DNA from: Halobacteriales archaeon QS_5_70_15
GTDB lineage: Archaea > Halobacteriota > Halobacteria > Halobacteriales > Haloarculaceae
Reading direction: 5' to 3'
Assembly (NCBI GenBank): GCA_003022005.1
Contig: PXRQ01000088.1
Span: 1,927 to 43,617 of the forward strand
DNA: 41,691 nt
In this document: positions 1 through 6,640 of the stretch, in pieces
How positions within the stretch are numbered: the stretch's first letter is position 1
Layout of the letters: the number at the start of each line of letters is the position of its first letter
Notes under the pieces: generated by a model
Database searches by the model: none
Seen by the model: only the letters and a program-made list of their open reading frames with translations
What the model was told of the DNA's origin: nothing
Program-made: the position numbers and the translations under genes

Positions 1-1
1 C

Positions 2-439
2 GCTGCGGGCGTCTGGACGGTCGCTGGCGTGCAAGCGATCGTCCGGGACGTCTGCCCGCAGTGTTCTGCGACCATTGACCGCTCGCCACGCGTCTGCGGG
101 GATCACGACGATGCGGACGAGTTCTGCGAGCACTGTAAGCATCGGTTCGCGGTGAGCGTCGATGTGGTCTGCACGAACTGTCCCTTTACCACCAAGTCCC
201 CCTATCCGACGCACGCCCTCGGTAACGTCGACCTCATGTCGTTCATGACGGGACACGGTATCGACCCGTTCGCCTCCGACGCGTTCCACCTGCGGTCGTG
301 CACGGAGGAACTGCTCTCGACCGACCCACTCCGAGCGCGGTACACGTTTACTACCGACGGTGATGCGCTCACGCTCACCGTCGACGAGGACCTCGATGTC
401 GTGGCGGTCATGAAAGACCAAGCAGGCGGGTCTGCCTAA
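2..439 (+). CDS. C-terminal part of a probable ArsR-type HTH regulator (5' end outside window)
   Basis: The reading frame is open to the left edge, so the true start lies outside the window; the GTG at 29 is only an internal candidate. About 145 residues remain. They contain three CxxC pairs (CPQC, CEHC, CTNC), followed by a His- and Cys-containing stretch and a beta-rich, acidic tail. This resembles the C-terminal domain (DUF7351-like, from memory) that follows a winged-helix ArsR-type domain in haloarchaeal regulators, where the cysteines probably bind zinc. The N-terminal DNA-binding domain is not visible, so the regulator role is inferred. The gene borders an AT-rich patch with mobile-element traces and may itself be accessory. 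Confidence 0.55.
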   Translation, partial: AAGVWTVAGVQAIVRDVCPQCSATIDRSPRVCGDHDDADEFCEHCKHRFAVSVDVVCTNCPFTTKSPYPTHALGNVDLMSFMTGHGIDPFASDAFHLRSCTEELLSTDPLRARYTFTTDGDALTLTVDEDLDVVAVMKDQAGGSA

Positions 440-584
440 TGCATACGCGCTATATGTTCAGCGGAGTTCGGTAAACATCATTGGAATCTGATAGAACCCT
501 CGCTGCTAGGTTTGCAACGCCAGTCTAACAGCTGAGTCAGTCGATGAATGCTGAATAGCACACATCTCTTGTGCTGACTCAGTC

Positions 585-600
585 CTCTGTATCCAGCACG
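585..600 (-). repeat. Copy 1 of a CGTGCTGRATACAGAG motif
   Basis: On the minus strand this reads CGTGCTGGATACAGAG and differs by one base from the copies at 997-1012 (plus) and 1758-1773 (minus). It sits in the AT-rich patch beside gene fragments. It may be the end of a lost insertion sequence; no transposase is nearby. Confidence 0.5.
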
Positions 601-829
601 TCGTTTGTATCATCTACTAGTGGTTTCAACGGAATCGGGTGATTAGTGTAGGTGCGTGCCGCTTGTGCTGGACAAATCCCTTATTAGGGAATGAGGCCGC
701 ATCACAGTACATAAGGGAATTTGACGATTAGATACTTTTGGCGGAGAAATATATCCGAGCATTTACCTATAGAGTATTAGAAAAAATATCTCGGCAAGTG
801 TAAACTAGTTCGGCCCCTATGTCGTGATC

Positions 830-861
830 GGCATTGAACCTGAGTTTAAGTGCCGCCTCCC
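830..861. repeat. att-like direct repeat, distal copy of tRNA-Phe 3' end plus flank
   Basis: GGCATTGAACCTGA (830-843) is followed after 7 bases by TGCCGCCTCCC (851-861). The same arrangement, with the same 7-base spacing, occurs at 2012-2043, where TGCCGCCTCCC is the 3' end of the tRNA-Phe gene read from the plus strand. About 26 of 32 positions agree. Integrative elements commonly use tRNA 3' ends as attachment sites and leave such duplications. No integrase lies between the copies. Confidence 0.6.
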
Positions 862-996
862 AGCTACTTGCTAAAATATTCAAGTGATGGTTAAGTATTT
901 CTATATGCTATTTAAGCAAGTCTTTATATATGAGGACGGGACGGCATTGAACCACTGGCCTTGTTAAAACCCCAATCAGTGGTAGGTTTTAGGAGT

Positions 997-1012
997 CGTG
1001 CTGAATACAGAG
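997..1012 (+). repeat. Copy 2 of the CGTGCTGAATACAGAG motif
   Basis: This copy is an exact inverted match (16 of 16 bases) to 1758-1773 and 15 of 16 to 585-600. The pair 997-1012 / 1758-1773 brackets the chimeric membrane-protein/halocyanin debris, as the terminal inverted repeats of a small element would. Confidence 0.5.
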
Positions 1013-1080
1013 CACATATTCAGCAGGAGAAACCTCCGATCCGGATTAACTATTTATACTGGGGAAGTGAACCGTTGAGT

Positions 1081-1340
1081 ATGCCAAGAGGTAGCACACA
1101 ACAGAGTAGGTCGATTGAAAAGTGGAGTGAAGTGATGTTTCTCGTCGCTGGTGTATTGTTTGCTGGGTTTGTTGTTGTCAACATAATCAGTTGGCTCACA
1201 AATATGACCGCCGTGTGGCTCGGCGTTGCCGAGGTCGGAACAGGTCTCCTCGGTCTGGTTGCCTCTACCATCGCCGTTGTCGGGCTGTATCCTCGGTTGA
1301 ATGACCGCGTGCCTCGCTTATCGGGCGCCGGTGTCGTTGC
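1081..1340 (+). pseudogene. 5' fragment of a haloarchaeal membrane protein
   Basis: From the ATG at 1081 (or 1135) the frame encodes a short hydrophilic leader and then two hydrophobic segments, roughly MFLVAGVLFAGFVVVNII and VWLGVAEVGTGLLGLVAS, ending at GLYPRLNDRVPRLSGAGVVA. This looks like the start of a multi-helix haloarchaeal membrane protein. The frame then changes abruptly to an Arg-rich, non-membrane sequence. At the same place another frame takes up a halocyanin domain. The codons here are less GC-biased than elsewhere. I infer a truncated gene joined to an unrelated fragment at about 1330-1340; the function of the intact protein is unknown. Confidence 0.5.
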
Positions 1341-1684
1341 CCGATGGCGCCGAGCCGTTCGCCAGTTACAGTCCCGGGGACGACCCGGACGTGACGCTCG
1401 TTGAACGGGGTGGAACCTACGAACATACCTTCGAGGTGGCGGGAGAGTACACCTATGTGTGTATCCCCCACGCCGATAGCGGGATGATGGGAACGCTCCT
1501 GATAGTTCCCGTGATCATGTGGATCTGGCATTACGTCGCACTCACAATCTTTGGTTCAACCCGGATCGGGACGATCATCGATTATGCGGTGATCGCCGCA
1601 GCGTTTCTGGCTATCGGGTATCTCCTCCGGACTGGATCTGAACCGACCAGAGGCGCGGAGCCGGCGCCTGACTCAACGGCGTGA
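1331..1684 (+). pseudogene. Halocyanin (blue copper) C-terminal fragment joined to a membrane-protein tail
   Basis: The frame from about 1331 encodes SLPDGAEPFASYSPGD, then a Greek-key stretch ending YTYVCIPHADSGMMG. The Cys-x2-His-x4-Met arrangement is the C-terminal copper loop of halocyanin/plastocyanin electron carriers. The N-terminal half, with the first copper His and any signal peptide, is missing. Directly after TLLIVP (about 1512) the protein continues as a hydrophobic tail (IWHYVALTIFG; YAVIAAAFLAIGYLL), which is not usual for halocyanin and may be the other end of the membrane protein whose start lies at 1081. The whole is best read as a recombination mosaic, probably not functional. 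Confidence 0.55.
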
Positions 1685-1757
1685 CCACACCCCGAGAGGG
1701 TGAAGTCTCCACTGTCTTGGCTGCTCCCTCTGGAGGTAACGTTTTGCTGCATGTAGT

Positions 1758-1773
1758 CTCTGTATTCAGCACG
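1758..1773 (-). repeat. Copy 3 of the CGTGCTGAATACAGAG motif
   Basis: Exact inverted copy of 997-1012. The two copies lie about 760 bases apart and enclose both gene fragments. Confidence 0.5.
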
Positions 1774-1929
1774 CTGCTTTTGTCAGGTGTTGGAGGTTTC
1801 CACAGAGCCAGTTGAATGTGGGATTCAGGAGCGCGGATACGCTGGTAGGACGAATTTGACAATCCGGCAGATCGCAGGACTGCATTGAGTTGAGCAGGCC
1901 GGTTTTCCTTTTCCAAAAAATCGTCCATA

Positions 1930-1976
1930 CTGAAGCAGAATTCCCCGTAAATCGAAACCGACGGGGAATGTTTCAG
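1930..1976. repeat. Hairpin-forming inverted repeat downstream of tRNA-Phe
   Basis: TTCCCCGT (1941-1948) pairs perfectly with ACGGGGAA (1961-1968) across a 12-base loop. The arms extend outwards imperfectly (CTGAA at 1930 with TTCAG ending near 1976). It lies about 60 bases beyond the tRNA-Phe 3' end, so it could be a processing or termination structure, or an arm-type site of the lost element. Confidence 0.4.
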
Positions 1977-2011
1977 ACGATTGTAAACCGCTTTGCCCCC
2001 TTACCAAGGTA

Positions 2012-2043
2012 GGCATTGAACCTGAAATGCCATGCCGCCTCCC
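2012..2043. repeat. att-like direct repeat, tRNA-proximal copy
   Basis: This is the partner of 830-861. The last 11 bases (2033-2043) are the 3' end of tRNA-Phe seen from the plus strand, and the first 14 (GGCATTGAACCTGA) lie just outside the tRNA. The shared sequence extends beyond the tRNA, which suggests elements carrying related attachment arms were inserted more than once. Confidence 0.6.
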
Positions 2044-2106
2044 GGATTTGAACCGGGGACAGCCCGATCTTCAGTCGAGTGCTCTCCCAGGCTGAGCTAA
2101 GGCGGC
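2033..2106 (-). tRNA. tRNA-Phe (anticodon GAA)
   Basis: Read on the minus strand the 74-base sequence folds as a full cloverleaf. The acceptor stem GCCGCCT pairs with AGGCGGC with discriminator A; the D stem is GCTC/GAGC. The anticodon stem CTCGA/TCGGG has one T-G pair and a loop CTGAAGA that places GAA at positions 34-36. The T arm is CCCGG/CCGGG with loop TTCAAAT. GAA reads Phe codons UUC and UUU. No intron is seen and no CCA is encoded. A T-rich box lies about 25 bases upstream. Its 3' end is duplicated at 851-861, so it appears to have served as an integration site. Confidence 0.93.
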
Positions 2107-2125
2107 GCGTGTTGGCCGACGCCGC

Positions 2126-2137
2126 ATGATAAAAAAA
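2126..2137 (-). promoter_or_regulatory. TATA-like box of the tRNA-Phe gene
   Basis: On the minus strand the sequence CCTTTTTTTATCAT lies roughly 22-33 bases upstream of the tRNA 5' end (2106). This is the expected place for an archaeal TATA element. Confidence 0.5.
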
Positions 2138-2295
2138 GGATTTCGAAAGCCGGCTCCGGGCCGCAGGCCGAACGCCCTTGTAGCTGGCCACTCTTCGCCC
2201 GAGCGTGGCTTCGAGACCGGTCCGGCACCCGTCGCTCCCGTACCTGGCCTCGTCGACGCGATGCTCGGTCCCTCGGACCCACCGCTTCCCAAATC

Positions 2296-3291
2296 ATGTC
2301 CGAAAGCATCTCCACATCGAGTTCGGTTCGCGACTTCGACGGCCCCGTCGACCGGGTGTTTCACTGGCTGCTCCTCGAGGGGAACCGCATCACCATCGCC
2401 GGCGTGATCGTCGCCGTCGTCTTCGGCTCCATCCTCGGGCTCGTCTACGCCGGCCTGGTGGCCGTCGGGCCCGGGAGCACCGTCAGCACCGTCTTCAGCA
2501 GCGGGCTGATCTCCGGGACGCTGACGCTGGTGACGGTGGCCCTGTCGATCAACCAGCTCATCCTCTCCCGCGTGTTCGGCTCGCCCAACCAACTGCGCGA
2601 CAGGCTCGACGGGACGCGGGAGCTCCGGCGGCGTGTCCAGCGTCTCGCCAGCGAGCCGAGCGCCCCGAACGATCCCGCCGAGTTCCTCTCGCTCGTCGCG
2701 GTGACCATCCGCGATCGGGCCCGACGGCTCCGGTCCGCCCTGGAAGACGCGGAGTGGACCCCGCCGTCGGCGGTGACGGACTACGTCGACGGGATCGAGG
2801 CGTACGGCGAGAACGTCGGCTCGGCGGTCGAGAGCGAGGCGGCCATCGTCGACATCCTCGGGGTCGTCCTCGGGACCGAGTACGCCCAGAACCTGGCCGC
2901 GACGGAACACCTTCGCAACGAGTACGACGCCCACTTCTCGGACGCGGCCGACGCCGAGCTCGAGGCGATCGACGACCTCCTCGAGGTGATCGCCATCACC
3001 CGCCAGTTCTCCAAGACGCTCTCGCTCCAGCAGGACTTCGCGCGGCTCTCCCGCCTCGTCGCCTGCACGGGACTCCTCGCGCTCCTCGCCAGCGTGGTCG
3101 TGGCGCTCGTCTACCGGACAAGCTCCGTCACGATCGCGCCGGAACAGCTCCCGATCGTCGTCAGCCTCGGGATCGCCGTCATCGTCGTCCCGCTCGCGCT
3201 GTTCCTGTCCTACATCGTCCCCACGATCGCCCGCCACACCGTCTCCGTCGGGCCGTTCATCCCGCCAGAGGACCGTCCGGACGACTCTTAA
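2296..3291 (+). CDS. Haloarchaeal membrane protein of unknown function (331 aa)
   Basis: The ATG at 2296 opens a 331-residue frame with strong GC3. The protein has a soluble N-terminus (about 1-30), two hydrophobic helices at about 32-54 and 64-90, a long charged helical middle (about 95-250, Arg/Glu/Asp rich, likely cytoplasmic or coiled), and two further helices near the C-terminus (TGLLALLASVVVALVY; IVVSLGIAVIVVPLALFLSYIV). The 2+2 helix layout around a large loop is shared by several uncharacterised haloarchaeal families. I do not recognise a catalytic motif. It faces the PINA-like gene convergently, with a palindromic repeat between them. Confidence 0.85.
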   Translation: MSESISTSSSVRDFDGPVDRVFHWLLLEGNRITIAGVIVAVVFGSILGLVYAGLVAVGPGSTVSTVFSSGLISGTLTLVTVALSINQLILSRVFGSPNQLRDRLDGTRELRRRVQRLASEPSAPNDPAEFLSLVAVTIRDRARRLRSALEDAEWTPPSAVTDYVDGIEAYGENVGSAVESEAAIVDILGVVLGTEYAQNLAATEHLRNEYDAHFSDAADAELEAIDDLLEVIAITRQFSKTLSLQQDFARLSRLVACTGLLALLASVVVALVYRTSSVTIAPEQLPIVVSLGIAVIVVPLALFLSYIVPTIARHTVSVGPFIPPEDRPDDS

Positions 3292-3411
3292 CACCGTTTC
3301 CTCCGAGCCGAGCACGGCGATCCCGAAGATCGGCGACCGTTCGAGCGGACGATCGTGCGTGACTCCTACCAGCGAGGCCGTGGAGAACGAGTACCGACAC
3401 TGTGGTGCTGT

Positions 3412-3434
3412 CCCCGCGAGTGAAACGAGCGGGG
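3412..3434. repeat. Palindromic repeat, also possible bidirectional terminator
   Basis: CCCCGC (3412-3417) pairs with GCGGGG (3429-3434) around GAGTGAAACGA. It lies between two convergent gene ends (3291 and 3448). The same layout recurs at 18297-18331 and inside riboflavin synthase at 25244-25274. Confidence 0.55.
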
Positions 3435-3447
3435 AGTCGTTGCGCCG

Positions 3448-5307
3448 CTACTGCGGTGCGACGGTAATCTGCTGTCCCCGGTCGATGGCCTCCTCCAGTT
3501 CCTCGGCGATGGCCGACCCCCGCGAGACCTGCACCTCCCCGCCGCGGGAGACAGTGGCGGTGAACAGGTAGTCGCCGCCGGCGCGGACCTCGACCGTCTC
3601 GCCCTCGTGCCCCTCGAGCGGGACGATGACGTGCCGGGAGGTGATCTCGGGCGTGACGATCCGTCCGGCGTCCTGGCTGCCACCGTCCCCGCGCCCGCCG
3701 CTACCCCCGCTTCCGCCCCCGCCGCGTCCGCCGGGCTTCTCGGCGAACCTCCGGACGTCGATGTCGATGCCGAGGCGGTCCTCGATCTCGTTGATGCGGC
3801 CGCCGCCCTTCCCGATGACGTAGGAGATGTCGTCCTCCTCGACGTAGACGACGGCGAGGTCCTGGCCCTGGAGTTCGACCCGGACCCCGCCGCGGGCGAC
3901 GGACTTGATCTCCCGCTCGATCTCCTGCTTGGCGATGCGGTTCACGCCCGTCTCCCGCCCGCCGTCGCCGTCCTTGCCGAGCGGGACCGTGACGACCTGG
4001 CGGTTGAACGTGTATATCTCGTAGGCGGGCTCGCCCGTCTCGAAGTCCCCGATGACGACGACCGGGCGGGCGAGGTCCTCCTGCATCAGCCCGTGGGGAA
4101 CCTTCACCTCCGTCGTGACGTCGTAGACGGTGTGGACCTGGCCGGCCTCGATGTAGACCACGGTGTCGACGACCTGTGGGATCATCCCGAGTTCGACCCG
4201 GCCGACCAGCCGCTGGAGGGCGTCGATGGCCCGCGTGGCGTGGACGACGCCGATCATGCCGACGCCGGCCATCCGCATGTCCGCGAACACGCGGAAGTCG
4301 CTCGTCTTCCGGACCTCGTCGTAGATGGTGTAGTCGGGTCGGACCATCAGCAGCGAGTCGGCGGTGTTCTCCATCGACCCGCCGAGTTCGGTGTACTGGG
4401 TGATGTTCGGGCCGACCTGGAGGTCGCGGGGTTTCTCCATCGTCTTGACGGCGTAGTCCGAGTCCGCGAGGAACTCGGCGACGGCCTGTGCGAACGTGGA
4501 CTTGCCGGCGCCGGGCGCCCCGGAGATGAGGACGCCCCGCTGGCGCTCGGCGAGGCGGTCCCGGAGCGCGTCGGCGAGCGCGTAGTCGTCGAGTTCGGTC
4601 TTGACGATGGGCCGGACGGCGGTGATCTCCAGGCCGTCGGCGAACGGCGGCCGGGCGATGGCGATCCGGTAGTCCCGGAACTGGACGATGCGCATTCCCG
4701 GCTGGTCGAGTTCGAGGAACCCGTCCGGCGAGCGCCGGGCGGACTCCTCGACCTCGTGGGCCCACTCCTTCAGCTGGTCCTCCGTGGAGACCTCCTCGTC
4801 GATGGTCTCGTAGTGCATGTCGCCGATATCCCCGCGCTTTGCCATCGGCCGCATCCCGACCTTCAGGTGGACGCTCATCGTCGAGTCGTCGAAGAACCGC
4901 TCGATGGCGAGCGCGCCGACGGCCTCGGTCTGGGGTTCGATGTACTCGACTGCGAGCCCCTTTGCCCGGGCCACGTCCGCCTGGACCGCGTCGCTGGTGA
5001 GCAGCGTCGCGCCGTGCTCGGCGGCGAGGTCGCGGATGACCGCGTCGATGTCGCCCTCGCCGGCGCCGGTCATCTCCGCCGCCGTCGGTCGCCGGCCGAC
5101 GTACTCGACGTCGATCCCGCCCTCGTCGGCGAGACGCCGGAGCTCGGAGAGCCCGTCCCACCCCGTCTCGCGGCCCTCGTTGGCCTGGGACTCGAGCTCG
5201 CCGACGACCGCCTCCGGGACGAAGACGGTCCCGACGTCCCCGTCCCGCCCTACGTGTTCGGACACGCGGCCGTCGACGACCGCGCTCGTGTCCGGGACGA
5301 TATCCAT
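3448..5307 (-). CDS. PIN domain / secretion-type ATPase / KH domain protein (PINA-like)
   Basis: The 619-residue protein has an N-terminal PIN domain with acidic residues in MDIVPDTSAVVDG (D6), GDIDAVI (D86) and LTSDAVQAD (D106). A VirB11/PilT-type ATPase follows, with Walker A GAPGAGKST at 263-271 and a Walker B-like IYDEV near 330. A KH domain (VIGKGGG, 497-503) and, after a Gly-rich linker (about 526-546), a beta-rich tail complete it. This order matches archaeal PINA; the Sulfolobus protein is described as a Holliday-junction-processing hexamer that works with Hjc. The older PilT label is misleading, as nothing here points to pili. The ATG at 5307 fits a TTTAAG box (about 5330 on the plus strand) for a leaderless transcript. 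Repair or RNA work is inferred. Confidence 0.88.
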   Translation of the reverse strand: MDIVPDTSAVVDGRVSEHVGRDGDVGTVFVPEAVVGELESQANEGRETGWDGLSELRRLADEGGIDVEYVGRRPTAAEMTGAGEGDIDAVIRDLAAEHGATLLTSDAVQADVARAKGLAVEYIEPQTEAVGALAIERFFDDSTMSVHLKVGMRPMAKRGDIGDMHYETIDEEVSTEDQLKEWAHEVEESARRSPDGFLELDQPGMRIVQFRDYRIAIARPPFADGLEITAVRPIVKTELDDYALADALRDRLAERQRGVLISGAPGAGKSTFAQAVAEFLADSDYAVKTMEKPRDLQVGPNITQYTELGGSMENTADSLLMVRPDYTIYDEVRKTSDFRVFADMRMAGVGMIGVVHATRAIDALQRLVGRVELGMIPQVVDTVVYIEAGQVHTVYDVTTEVKVPHGLMQEDLARPVVVIGDFETGEPAYEIYTFNRQVVTVPLGKDGDGGRETGVNRIAKQEIEREIKSVARGGVRVELQGQDLAVVYVEEDDISYVIGKGGGRINEIEDRLGIDIDVRRFAEKPGGRGGGGSGGSGGRGDGGSQDAGRIVTPEITSRHVIVPLEGHEGETVEVRAGGDYLFTATVSRGGEVQVSRGSAIAEELEEAIDRGQQITVAPQ

Positions 5308-5425
5308 ACCCCGGGTAGGTCATCCCGCCGTTTAAGACCCTTGAAAGGGGTGCGCGCCGGCCTCGCGACGGATCGGTCGCTCACGCATGGTCGACAGTAA
5401 AGGGTCCGGGGGGCTCACGGCCGGT

Positions 5426-6505
5426 ATGGACGAACTGACCGACCTCGCTGCCGACCTCGTCTCGGTGCCGAGCCACGAGGACGAGACGGCCGCGGGCGAC
5501 GCCATCGAGTCGTGGCTCCGGAACGAAACGGACGCCGACGTCGAACGGGACGACGCCGGGAACGTCCTCGCCCGGAGGGGCGAGGGCGAGGAGAGCCTCG
5601 CGCTCGTCGGCCACCACGACGTCGTCCCGCCGGACGAGGGACAGGTCCGCGAGGACGGCTACCTCGTCCGGACGGAGGGCGGCCGGCTCTACGGTCGGGG
5701 CACCGCGGACATGAAGGGCGCCGTGGCGGCCGCGATGTCCGCGTTCCGGGACGCCGATCCGAGCATTGAACTCGTCTTCGCCTCGTTCGTCGGCGAGGAG
5801 GTGGGGGGCGTCGGCGCCCGCCACGCCATCGACGAGGGGTTCGTCCCGGACTACGCCGTCGTCGGCGAGGGGTCGACGAACTACTCCGGTCCGGACGTGA
5901 CCGACGTGATCGTCGCCCACCGCGGCCGGCGGGGCTCGACGCTCCTCGCCCGCGGGACGGCCTCGCACGCAAGCGAGCCCGAGGCGGGCGTGAACGCCGT
6001 CTACCGGGCCTGCGATGCCGTCGACGTGGTGCGGGAACTGGAGACGCCCCGGACGACGGTGCTCGGACACGAGCTCGCCGGGAGCGTCGTCGTCACCGGG
6101 ATCGAGGGCGGATCGGCGGGGAACGTCGTCCCGGCCGAGTGTTCGGTCACCATCGACGAGCGGACCGTTCCCGGGGCAAGGGCGGACCTCTCGCGGGTCG
6201 AACGCGAGGTCGAGGGCGTCGAGTGGCAGGTCCGACGGGACACCCCGCCGATGGCCTGCGACGACCCCGCGTTCGCCGACGGGGTGCTCGACGCCGCGCG
6301 CGAGGCGCAGGAGTCGATCCCCGAGCAGGTGACGAAACCCCACGCGACCGACGCCGGCTGGCTCGCCGAGGCCGGGACGACCTGTGTGGTCTGTGGCCCC
6401 TCGGAGCCGGGCGAGGCCCACACGAAGGACGAATCCGTCTCGCTCGACGTGCTGGAGCGGTGCTACCGGATCTATCGCGGGGTCGCCGAGTCGCCGCTCG
6501 GCTGA
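5426..6505 (+). CDS. M20-family metallopeptidase (DapE/ArgE-like)
   Basis: The 359-residue protein carries the M20 metal-site motifs: GHHDVVPP (H63, D65), GRGTADMKG (D95), the catalytic pair GEEVGG (E124, E125) and a late HTKDE. The middle holds the usual dimerisation insert. Family members hydrolyse amide bonds in substrates such as N-acetylornithine, succinyl-diaminopimelate or small peptides; haloarchaeal copies cannot be assigned to a substrate by sequence alone. A start 13 codons upstream (5387) is possible, but CCGGT-ATG at 5426 matches the start context of many neighbours and puts Met just before the conserved N-terminal helix. It is divergent from the PINA-like gene, with both promoters in about 80-120 bases. 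Confidence 0.85.
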   Translation: MDELTDLAADLVSVPSHEDETAAGDAIESWLRNETDADVERDDAGNVLARRGEGEESLALVGHHDVVPPDEGQVREDGYLVRTEGGRLYGRGTADMKGAVAAAMSAFRDADPSIELVFASFVGEEVGGVGARHAIDEGFVPDYAVVGEGSTNYSGPDVTDVIVAHRGRRGSTLLARGTASHASEPEAGVNAVYRACDAVDVVRELETPRTTVLGHELAGSVVVTGIEGGSAGNVVPAECSVTIDERTVPGARADLSRVEREVEGVEWQVRRDTPPMACDDPAFADGVLDAAREAQESIPEQVTKPHATDAGWLAEAGTTCVVCGPSEPGEAHTKDESVSLDVLERCYRIYRGVAESPLG

Positions 6506-6640
6506 CCCGGTCGGGTCCGAAGATTCCGCCGGTACGGCGGTCGATCCCTCCCCCGACTCACGGAGTGCGGCGGGATCGGTCCGACGGACCTCGGGCTCCG
6601 GAACGACACCTTTGATTCCCCCTCCGCACCGAACGCCGGT

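Larger units (their letters stand above)
440..960. other. AT-rich intergenic stretch without a recognisable gene
   Basis: No credible coding frame is seen on either strand. The base composition is far more AT-rich than the rest of the window, with runs such as AAAAAATAT and several TATA-like boxes. It contains one copy of a CTGTATCCAGCACG motif (585-600), one copy of the tRNA-Phe-end repeat (830-861) and a shorter GGCATTGAACC copy at 943-953. It reads as mobile-element debris, not a normal haloarchaeal spacer. Confidence 0.6.
1685..2011. other. Intergenic stretch between gene debris and tRNA-Phe
   Basis: No convincing gene is seen. It holds the third CGTGCTGAATACAGAG copy and a strong hairpin at 1941-1968. 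Composition is intermediate between the AT-rich patch and the GC-rich core. Confidence 0.5.

Noticed and set aside
2071..3315. Long minus-strand frame opposite the 331-aa membrane protein
   Set aside because: It is an Arg/Asp/Gly-rich antisense shadow typical of high-GC coding DNA, runs through the tRNA-Phe gene, and has no recognisable fold.
3448..5307. Type IV pilus retraction ATPase (PilT) annotation
   Set aside because: PIN and KH domains flank the ATPase and no pilus genes are near; the PINA-like assignment explains the whole protein.
3607..5400. Plus-strand frame of about 600 codons opposite the PINA-like gene
   Set aside because: It is the mirror image of a well-supported gene; its composition (Asp/Val/Leu/Arg blocks) is that of antisense GC3 bias.
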